Shown here piece after piece: positions 21,519 through 30,689 of a stretch of DNA of 64,000 nucleotides. The position numbers and the translations under genes are program-made. Location: assembly GCF_022458985.1 (NCBI RefSeq), contig NC_061773.1:3230001-3294000 (forward strand), in the 5' to 3' direction. The number at the start of each line of letters is the position of its first letter. Position 1 is the stretch's first letter. This stretch comes from Mugil cephalus. Taxonomy: Eukaryota > Chordata > Actinopteri > Mugiliformes > Mugilidae. Under the pieces are notes generated by a model. It was given only the letters and a program-made list of their open reading frames with translations, did not search any database and was not told where the DNA came from.

Positions 21519-22128
21519 TCCACACTGGTTCTATACAGCTGGTTAGGATATTGATAATATTTTACAAATACTCAGCATGTGATTCACATACATTGATTCA
21601 CCACAGGGAACACTTACATAACTAACGAACATATTTCACAATCTTTAAATAGGGTGCAGCAGTGTAACAGCAACTGTATACGTATTAAACAGTGTGTCAG
21701 CACAGTATCCTTTCACACTTTGTAATGGCTTTTGCTTTGAAAAATAAAGCTGTGCATTCAGTATTCCTTATACCATATTGTCTGTGAGCTCAACTCCAAT
21801 GACTATGGTATTACTGAAAATCATAATGATCAGATGATCCACATGATGTGTTTAACGATTCTTCCTCAACACATGTTGGTCTTATAGCCCACTTTTTCCT
21901 TTGACACCCTACAACATGTGGAGCCCCGGTCACACGCATGGTAACCTACTTCTTAATAGTTTTTGGTGACCACTTCTAAAGCACCTCGATAGATACAGAG
22001 TGTATTATCTTCATCAGTCGAGACAAACAGTAGTTCAAACGCAGCGCGAGCTCGGGAAATGGGTTTACGTGAGCACAGGATTTCACGTTTCCCTGCAGGC
22101 TTTTATCATTTCCAGTACTATGCCCCCC

Positions 22129-23386
22129 TTACTTGGACTCAGAGACATTTTTGAATCCCATATACAAAGTGCTGACTAGCGTCGCCTCCTCATGCATTGA
22201 GTCCTTGCCGTCGGAATGCCGCCGGCACAATAGTGTCACCAGCCTGTGGGGAAAGTGACCGCTGAACAGAAGGTAAATGCAGGGATTCGCGCAGCTGTTC
22301 AGGCTGGCGAGCAGCATCAAGATGGTGAAAGTAGCAGCTGGAATGACAGGAGAAGTGCAAGTTGTCATGGATGCGCAGAGAAATATTATTTTCCACTTAC
22401 AGATATTAATATTGTTCGTGCGTAAATGCGCAGTTTTTGCAAATGGATAGATTCTGTTTAGGAAAAAAAACGCAAAAAACAAAACAAACCACAGACAAAC
22501 AGATTTATGTAAATTATACTAAGCACACCCCAGAAATACCAAATAACTTACTTTCTTTTGGAGCATGCATGTCCCATGCGGACCACAGCTGGACAGTAAA
22601 GAAGGGAGCCCAACAGACAATATAAGCCAGCACTATGACCACTGTCATCTTCAGCGTCTTCACCCTGGCTTTAGACATGCCCGCCACGCCGCTGGCTCTG
22701 GAGGGCAGCTGGAACCCGCGTCCCTGGGTCTTCTGGTAGAGGTTGATCTGAATTGCTCGGCAAATGCGCACTTGGCAAACGACAACAGTGATAACAGGTA
22801 AAACGAAAATGACCAGCGTGGTCCAAGTGACGTAAGTTTGCAACCCCCACGGCTGGACGAATTTAGCCCAGCAGTCAAACACACCGGGTGCAACCTCAAC
22901 CTGTGAGAAAATGAAAATCTGTGGCAAGCTGCCCATCAGAGAAATCCCCCACGCCACGCACACGTGCATGTTCATTCTCGTGCGCGTCCGCTGAAACTTC
23001 ACCATCGGGTTACAGACAGCTTGGTATCTGTCGACTGTCATCGCCACGATCATGTAAGTCGATGAAAACATGCCAAGAACTTGCAAGTACTTCACAAGAC
23101 GGCACACCAAGTCTGGTCCGACGAACCTGTCTGTAATGTCCCACATGAGTTGCGGGCACACCTGGAAGAAAGCGACGACCAAGTCTGCTAGACACAGGTG
23201 GAACACGAAGACCCGCATTCTGGACATCTGTTTGCGCTGTCTCCAAAGAATAAGCAACAGAGAAGTGTTGAGGATGGCGGCGCTCACGAAGATTACACTG
23301 AGGAGCGCGATCTCCACCTTGGCCAGACCCTCATCTCTCTCCACATCCTCCGAATTTTCAAAGGCGCTGTCATTTAGTGGACGCAT
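22129..23386 (-). CDS. Vasotocin/vasopressin receptor, V2-type
   Basis: Class A GPCR of the oxytocin/vasopressin receptor family, 347 residues. Exon 1 is 23386-22552 (ATG to the end of TM6/ECL3, ending APKE). Exon 2 is 22337-22129 (TM7 and tail, stop TAA). The intron between TM6 and TM7 is the one shared by the whole family. Visible marks: N-glycosylation site N5-D-S, N40 in TM1, LAD68 in TM2, Cys95-Cys172 disulfide pair (DCW), DRY at 119-121, FVQPWG in ECL2, CWAPFF at 258-263 and NPCIY in TM7. [22 protein letters not shown] and a short third loop resemble V2 more than V1 or oxytocin receptors. The family signals through Gs in V2 types and Gq in V1/OXTR types; the coupling here is inferred. 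The C-tail is only about 40 residues. In human the family member OXTR lies in 3p25, so a tandem-relative origin is possible. V2A, V2B or V2C cannot be settled without a tree. Confidence 0.88.
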
Positions 23387-23399
23387 TGTGTTTGGGCTG

Positions 23400-24960
23400 T
23401 GACAGACTTTAGAGAATCTATGAAAAAATTATAATGAGAAAAACACGAAATATGATTTTTGCCTATTGAAACTTTTCATTTTATATTAAAGAAACTAAAG
23501 GTTCTTATCTGTATCTGATATAAGATAAACACTTATTAACCACAAATGTTTAAAAAGAATATATCAGAATACAAATGTATATTTTTACAGCCAGCAGTTC
23601 TACCTACCTTGACGAATACTTGTAGTTAGAGTAGCATATATATATTTTTTAACATTGAACTGAAGATCTTCTGCAGTATCCGAGTTCAGGTTAAATAGTC
23701 TGGTCTTGCTCTGCCAGGTCTCTACAGCTGCGTCCCACAGTTTTATGTGACAATGGAACTGGGTGGAGCTCATATTCAGTGAGTCTTCCAGACTGATATG
23801 TAACTATTATTCTTTACAGATGAAAAAATACATTTGTTTTATTTTATGTGAAACTAGTAGTCTAAGACTCAATAGCCTATCCTAACAATAATGATTTGAC
23901 ATTATTTATTAAATCTTTATAATATGATAATATGATACATAAAACAGCTTGTGCTTACTTTATTATTTTTATGTTGGTAACTGGAGATGGAAGAAGTACC
24001 CATATCCTTTATTTGATCAAGTTTTCTTTATTAATGTTGTAGCATATTTTATGGTCCGTTAACCACTACATGAATCATTTGTATTATAACTAAATTGGTG
24101 CAGAAAACTTGCTGGACCAACACTTGGTCAAAAAGTGCTGGATATGCCAGTCTGGAGTTGGAGGTGGGTGGTGGAGCGGAGAAGGAGGTTCGGGTCGGCT
24201 GTGCCGAGTGTGTCATGAGAAGTGATTTGGAGACCTGGTTCATACCGACCACAGTACGTCCGTGCCCGGCTTCGGGGCTCAGTGAGCTGAAACACTACTA
24301 TGGCGTTTACATGCCTCCCTCAGCTGACAAGGAAACACCACGCGATGACACATCCATGACGCTGTTGCTATGTAACTGGCCAAACGACCACATCACCTTG
24401 GACACTACTTTTGTATATTTGTTCATAATGCTAATTCTATAAAATTTCTTGATTACTCTGTTTATTTTACTAGATAATAATTATTTTTATTTTATTTTAA
24501 TATAATCTTATTTTATCTGTCTTGTGTTTTTTAAGAGTGTTTACTTAAGTAAAGCGAAGCTACGGTGGCAAAGTAATTTCCCCCGTGGATCATTTAAGTC
24601 TGTCAAAGTCGTCTATATCTCACTATTTGACAGATAGTCTTAGATGAGATTCGTTTATATAGATACTTTAACCTGTGGGATGAACAATCTGCGTTTTGCA
24701 TGTCTGGCTGCAGTTTGCAAGGTAACGCAGAATATAAGTGTAGAGTATAATATTAATAATGAAGCTTAGTGCAGTAAAAAATAAAATACCAGAAAACTGA
24801 ATCACTTATAAATGCAGCACCCTAACTGCAGTATTCTCATCGTGAAATTGAATTGCTTATTGCAGAGTGACCTGCTCTGTATTTTAAATAAGCATTAGGT
24901 ATTCTAACATTTAACACTGTAACGAGTTCTCCGGCGTTTATTTATATGAAACTGTCTCAC
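23400..24960. other. Receptor 5' flank and intergenic region
   Basis: Upstream of the receptor start codon. 5'UTR exon(s) may lie here, but no clear TATA or leader splice was found. A GC-richer patch at 24,120-24,400 contains a 115-codon open frame with no recognisable domain and is not called as a gene. Confidence 0.4.
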
Positions 24961-25315
24961 CGTCGACACCACGTAGATCACGTATCAAGCTCCTCGTTGA
25001 GGCCGCAATGTCGTCATGTTCCTCTCCACCAATCACAGTGCGAGATAAAGGTCGGATGACTTTCAACCGGAAGAAGAAACGTAAACAAAAATAGTTGAAA
25101 AGTCGCAAGAGATAGTTGCGTCGCTGCGTTTTTAAAGTGGCATTGAAGTAGTTGCGTATTGTTTTAACTATAGAAATTATTGAGGTGGTCAGTGATACAT
25201 ATATATTCTGTGATATTCTTGCGGCAACGACGGCGAAGATTTTGCTAGCTGCTAGTTGGCGTTAGCTGCACGGGTAGTCTTTCTGCACTCAAAGATTTAG
25301 CGTCAGCGAGCACCG
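24960..25315 (+). promoter_or_regulatory. VHL promoter and 5'UTR
   Basis: CpG-containing block just upstream of the VHL start, in contrast to the AT-rich surroundings. It holds a CCAAT box in 'ccaccaatcacagtgcg' (about 25,030) and no obvious TATA box, typical of a broad housekeeping promoter. The extent is inferred from composition. Confidence 0.5.
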
Positions 25316-26579
25316 ATGCCTCAAGAGGAAGAAGCGTCTCTTCCACTGGTTCGCTCCCTGAACAGTCGGATACCCCTTAATGTTGTGTTTTGTAACCTCA
25401 GCCCCCGTGTCGTTCGGCCAATGTGGATAGACTACCAGGGGGAGCCTCAGGCATACAATGATGTACAACCAGGAGCAGGACGAAAAATGAACACCTTCGT
25501 CGGTAAGGCAGTTTTTTTCCATAACACGGAAGGCTATTGTGCACGATGTTACTAAAGGTGATCTATCTGTCACGTATTCCGTTTCATTAAGAACAGTATT
25601 AGAGTAAAGGTCACTTTTGATCCTTAGTACCATCTTCCCCTTTCACCTTGTAGCTATGTTTTGTAAAAAAAAATCAGGAATCAGGATGTCGGTTGTCAGT
25701 AACACTTTACCACCAGTGTGCCTTGTCATACTCCTTCTTTTCTTTATTTTGTAATGTGTTTCCGTGTGGGGTCTTCTCAGGTCACCCATGGATGTTCAGA
25801 GATGCAGCGACAGATGAGCCCCTGAAGGTGAACTCCAAGGACCTATTTCTTCCTAAACCAACAGAGAGTGGGGATGCTATTATTGCTAATATCACTTTAC
25901 CGGGTAAGATAAGTAAAGTAAAGTATTAATACATTAATGATGTAGTCTGACCACACATCTTTCTATTTAGAGATGCTGTAAAAGTGCTGTTGATCATGAT
26001 GTTGTGAACAATTTCCTGTCTTATGCTTAATACGTTTTAGTTCTATGTTTATCTTTTTGTCCACCTAAACTTCATACAATGTGTAAAGTGGCATCAATAT
26101 GTTGAGTAAATGCATCACAATTATAGTTTTTGCCCCAACTCTCTTGCTTCACAGTATAATTTACAGATGTGAACATATTTTTCATCCATTTAGCATGTTT
26201 TCAAAAAATGTAAAGCAGGCCATAAACAGTCTGAAATACTGTGAATAGTTTGACAGGTGCCTTAGTTCAGGAAACTTTTGTGATGTGGCTAAACATTGTT
26301 AAGTTTTGGGATGGAGGATGTGTTTTAAATTGCAAGCTGACAAATCTTACTTAACCTTTGCCAACTGTTTGCTCTGTTTTTGCAGTTTACAGTCTCAAGG
26401 ATCGTGCTCTTCAGGTCATTCGGTGTCTTGTACGACCAGAAAACTACAGGAGGTTGGAAATAGCTCGGTGTCTCCATGAGGAGCTTGAAGATCCACCTAG
26501 TGTGTTAAAAGATCTCCACCGCATGAACCAGCGAGTAGAGCAGCATCTGCTGGAAAGGATCCAAGGGCAGGAGGAATGA
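25316..26579 (+). CDS. vhl: von Hippel-Lindau tumour suppressor, VHL (or fish VHL-like paralogue)
   Basis: Substrate receptor of the elongin B/C-CUL2 ligase that binds hydroxyproline in HIF-alpha. Three exons, as in human: 25316-25502, 25781-25903 and 26386-26579; 167 residues. The start is the first ATG of the frame. The acidic repeat at the N terminus of human pVHL is absent, so the protein resembles the short human isoform. Beta domain: [18 protein letters not shown], then [12 protein letters not shown] and GHPWMFRDA. The hydroxyproline-pocket residues matching human W88, Y98, H115 and W117 are present; S111 is Thr. Elongin-C box: [20 protein letters not shown], where human Cys162 is Ala. 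Adjacent TATDN2 and ghrelin match human 3p25 synteny. Teleosts can carry a second VHL-like gene, so orthology to vhl rather than that paralogue should be confirmed. Confidence 0.93.
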
Positions 26580-26811
26580 AATTTCAAATTGATGAATATT
26601 TATCACATACGGACTGAAGTGCTGCACTGCCTTATGAAATATGATCGAACATGTTCCTGTACCAATGTTATGAAATAAGATCAGAGTTATTTGGGATGAA
26701 TCACAGCTGTCGTATATTGACATATATTGACAGGAAGACTCTGTTTGATCTGCTTCCTGTTCGTCATTCAGTGAGCAAGTTTAGTATTTAGTGAATATTC
26801 TTCACCAGAAA

Positions 26812-26817
26812 AATAAA
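26812..26817 (+). terminator. Candidate VHL polyadenylation signal
   Basis: AATAAA 233 nt after the VHL stop. An alternative AATTAAA lies near 27287. Between 26,820 and 27,780 no other gene was seen. Confidence 0.45.
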
Positions 26818-27787
26818 CAACATTTTATAATATAATATGGCAACAGTATCCTATGTATATACCCACAGACTGGCGTTTCAGAGAGATACCTACTCTGTTG
26901 ATATCCTTATTGGGAATGCCAGAGATTCTTAACCATTCAGGTAACTGCACACATTCCCTCAAAAAGCTCTTTACTCTATTATCCCAGCTAAATTCAGCAG
27001 TAAAGAGTTCAGCAGTTATCAGTACACTTTAGTTTTGGCACTTTAAATGTAGGAGCATAATGTTATTAAGAAACTGTAATAAAAGGTCTAAATTTGCCTT
27101 GTCTATTCTGAGGAAAATAATTTAAAAGATTTTAAGATCAGGCTGTGCAACACTGTGACTGATGAGCTTCTTATGTTTTGGCCTTCTAAGTACTTCTTTT
27201 CATGTTTTATTCTTCTGCCACCCTGTTTTTCATTTGTACAGCACTACTGTATCAAAGACTTTCTATGTTTATTTGTATAATACATAATTAAAAGATATAT
27301 TTCTTACTGGTTGAAAGGGTCTTTGAAATGTCTTGCAGTTGTATTTATTTGCTAAGGCTCAAAGTACATTAACTACTATAAAACAGTCTTGTCACAAAAC
27401 AAGAAGAATAAAATTGTTTAGTATATTCTCGTATAGGGCTAATTGTTGTATTTTTATTCCCTAATAAACAGATAGACATCGAAAAGGCAATAATCAAATC
27501 AGAGGCCAACTGAGAATAAAGAGTATACGTTGAAGAATATTTCTGCTGATAATGCACAAGTTCCTATTAAATATAAGATCATTTGGAATAATGGCCATAA
27601 TATTTAATTGTATAAAGGACCAACCTTTGCACAAGCCGAATAACTTCATATATGATTATTATTTGTATAAATTTGGTGTACAAGTGCGTAGACAGTCTAC
27701 ACAACCATGTCCGTTCTGAGCGAAATGTCAACACCTGAAATTATAACCAGCCCCAGTTTACGCAGCAGGGGAACTGTGGCCAAATGT

Positions 27788-27800
27788 GTTGCTAAGCGAC
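27788..27800 (+). promoter_or_regulatory. RFX X-box-like site
   Basis: GTTGCTAAGCGAC fits the X-box pattern RYYNYY-N(1)-RRNRAC bound by RFX factors that drive ciliary genes. It lies 67 nt upstream of the ATG of the 114-residue gene, the usual close promoter position. A single 13-mer can occur by chance; its position gives it weight. Confidence 0.5.
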
Positions 27801-27866
27801 AAAGTAACACAACACATCTTTGTGTGTGAGAGACTGAGTTGAGTCGGGTGCAGTAATATCAGGAAC

Positions 27867-29212
27867 ATGCAGGAAGGGGAAAAGAAAAAAAGATCGGACT
27901 CAAGTTATTACAGGTGAGAGCTGTAAATGCTCACTCACTGTCTCGCAAACATCTACAGTATTTGTACTGCAGGTTGGATCCAGTGTTGATATTCCTACTG
28001 TTAATTTTAGTTTTGTTTTCTTTGGCAGTAAGACATTTTGGCCAAGGAATCACCCAGTCATGTTTCCACACCTCCACACAGATCACTGGAGCAAAATGAA
28101 GACAAAGGTAAAAGTGAAAGAAGAAAAGAAGGTAACATGAAGTACCCAATATTCTTGTTCTACAATTCATTTTGTATGATTATTCCCATCTAGGTACCTG
28201 TTTATCTTTCATCCCTTCCAATTGCTTTGCTGAAGGAAGCAGGTTTGTGGAAATCACTCATTTAAAAAAAAAGAATACAGTAGAAAATCAGAAAGCTCTT
28301 TGTGAACAGAGTGGCAAGAGCTCAGCACACTCACTATAAAAGAAAAAGTATGACTCTAACTTGCTTTTATTATATGTTCACTGAATGAACCACATGAAGG
28401 AAAGCCCACTCATAACTGCACCAACAGTGGTCTCTTACCTCGTCTGACTGAAAGTGCAGATCCTGTTCCTTCAATGCTGCAAGCGTCTAGTGGGTACCAC
28501 ATCAGTTTTTGTTTGTTTGTTGGTTTTTCACAATGACTTTATTATGTTGTTCTCTTTCCTGCTCCATCACTATTTTATGTTTTTCATTAGGCCCACTAAA
28601 AACCACATATTCACCTCAAAACATGCCCCAGTACAGGAACATGTTCAATGACCGTGCCAGGAGGGGCTTCTGCTACTGGCTAATGGAGAGAAAGGGCCTA
28701 AAATGTACGTATTGATCTAATCCCTGTCTGCAGCAAAACGTCACCCTTAAATTTCAGCTTAGTATGACATTAACAGGCACATGTTGCTGGTGTGAGTGAG
28801 ATCCCTAAAACCTCAGCTGCATACTCTGACAGCTCTAGCTTTAACATTTTGAAGCATATATTCAGGGATAACCAAAGAGATTTTAAACAAATCCCCCTTA
28901 TGTGTCTACTATTTTTGGCGGTATAGTTAAAGTGAATGCAGTTAATGAAAGATGTAACATCTGTTGCACCTATGCACATCCAAATAGTGAGCAATAATCC
29001 TCACTTTTGTGGTTCATAAAATGAATGTAAATGCATCCAGATCGAGTTTATATGTGTTCAGAAATGCATGTTTAATGCAGTGTTAGAAAGACAGTGATAA
29101 ATGTTTGGTTTACAGAGTGGCCAGAAGAATCAAGCATTTTTATGTCTTCTTTCTAGGTAAAGGACACAGTTTTGGTGCATATAAGACCTCTCTGGGATTA
29201 CCAAAAGTCTGA
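27867..29212 (+). CDS. Unrecognised 114-residue protein, five exons, probably ciliary
   Basis: Model built from phase-matched exons: 27867-27913, 28029-28107, 28194-28242, 28591-28704 and 29157-29212 (stop TGA). Every intron is GT-AG, the phases (2, 0, 1, 1) close exactly, and exon 3 is the only piece that joins exons 2 and 4 in frame. The protein starts MQEGEKKKRSDSSYYSKTFW. It is small, basic and rich in Tyr, Trp, Phe, Pro and His, has no signal peptide or membrane segment, and includes PLKTTYSPQNMPQYRNMFND, RGFCYWLMERKGLK and a C-terminal HSFGAYKTSLGLP. Short Y/W/P-rich proteins of this kind are often microtubule inner proteins of axonemes, and the X-box-like site fits that. I do not recognise a human orthologue. 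AATAAA at 29366 would end the transcript. A gene is likely; the function is an inference. Confidence 0.7.
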
Positions 29213-29365
29213 CAAAGATGTTACTCAAGCTTGTTGTTGTATCACTTTCATTTTAACTTTTTTTTTTATCAAGCTTTCCTCCATCTTTGAATATATCCAT
29301 ACATTTTTAATGTATTTCTTAACGCTTGTTTCAATTTCCTGTCAAGTTTAAATGTTAGAGAATCT

Positions 29366-29371
29366 AATAAA
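29366..29371 (+). terminator. Candidate polyadenylation signal of the 114-residue gene
   Basis: AATAAA 154 nt after the stop codon at 29212, followed by T-rich sequence. Confidence 0.5.
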
Positions 29372-29439
29372 AGCTCTACAAATGTTCCACTGCCGCCTTT
29401 TATTTTGCAAAGCTCCAGCGCCATTTTGAAATACCTCCC

Positions 29440-29700
29440 TACCGCAAAATCTCGTTTGTTGAATTATAACCTCGCGAGATGTATAATTTGGTCGCCTGGT
29501 TCCGCCATCTAGCGGTTAATTTCAAATACCCTTCAAAATCGACACGTTATTAATCCAACAGTTAATCATTTATTTTGTTTTTGGTGAGACACGCACGAAT
29601 CGTTTAAGGTCCCAGCTAAAGATATGTACGTGGACCCCACGCAACTTTGGCCATTTCTACTGCGTCTTGCCCGGGAAGGTAACCGCACTCTTCAAAATTA
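29440..29700 (+). promoter_or_regulatory. TATDN2 promoter and probable non-coding first exon
   Basis: CpG-containing block ('acctcgcgagatgtataat', 'ggttccgccatctagcgg') followed by a good donor at 29679 (CGGGAAG|gtaacc). It is the likely first exon of TATDN2, whose coding exon starts after the acceptor at 30654. TCTCGCGAGA-like and CTCF-like motifs are visible. The transcription start is not known. Confidence 0.45.
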
Positions 29701-30689
29701 GGCAATGTTAGATAAATAAATTTAACAATGCCGCCAGCTTGGTAGCTAGCTACATTTATTGGTGATAGTGGAGTAATGGCTTTAATTGTGGCCATTAAGT
29801 GTTTTGTAGCTGAGACTTTTGAGATGCCATTTGAATCAACCAGCGAAAACGGTCAGGCTAGCTTAGGTTAGCTAAGAGTTAATTGGCTAAAGTCAAGGTG
29901 TTAGTCATTGTCGCTTTTAGCTAACACACATTTAAAAATATCTCACCGCTGCAAATCCGCCAGACATTTAATTTAACGTCCTTGTTTGTATACACACACA
30001 CACACAAGAAATTAAATTAGTTTTATTTCGCTAGTAATTTTAGCCGAAATTGGCTTCCCCGGGTGGCGAACTAGTGATGCCACTTAAGTAACTTATTGAG
30101 TACGTTTTGTTTTGATGCGTTTAAGTGGATAATATCATTAGTTTTTTTTTTTTTTTTAATCTTTCCATTGCAATTTAAAACGAATACAATAGACTCGGGT
30201 TTCATAGTGTGATATGTACAAAATACGAAGAAAGAATTAGTCCATCCCACTTTTTTTTTTTTTTTTGTTGCTACTAGGGCAAGTTCTGAAGATCAGGTGA
30301 CAAGGGTTTGATCGTGTTACTAGTGCATACTCCCACATGTTAGTAAGAAGTTGTGGGAATATTGAAATACTTTTTTAATATAGAAATGATTGCACCTTTT
30401 ACTTTAGCATTTTCTGATTGTCATTACAAATTGGTCTGACCATTGACACGAGAGAATAATAAAATTGCTTGTGCAGTCATAATAATTTAAGCCATTAGAA
30501 GATGAATGTTGATACATGATGTTGAAGTACATAGTTAATGTACAATATTTGGTATATTGAACAAATGACAGAGCCTTGTCCTGCTATTGTAGGAAAGATG
30601 ACTCCAGATGATCACAGACCTCTTCATATATTTTCTGTTTACATATTTGAATAGGATCTCAGAGATGGACAGCAGCAGAAAGAAGCTGA
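29624..30689 (+). other. Possible upstream ORF overlapping the TATDN2 start
   Basis: ATG at 29624 in the proposed first exon (to 29678) continues through the splice to 30655-30689, giving 29 codons starting MYVDPTQLWPFLL. It ends in another frame 22 nt beyond the first base of the TATDN2 ATG. If exon 1 is used as drawn, this uORF overlaps the main start and could dampen translation. It depends wholly on the inferred exon 1. Confidence 0.3.

Noticed and set aside
24095-24442. 115-codon open frame on + strand in a GC-richer patch
   Set aside because: No recognisable domain, no splice partners and no start context. The length is within chance for a GC-richer block.
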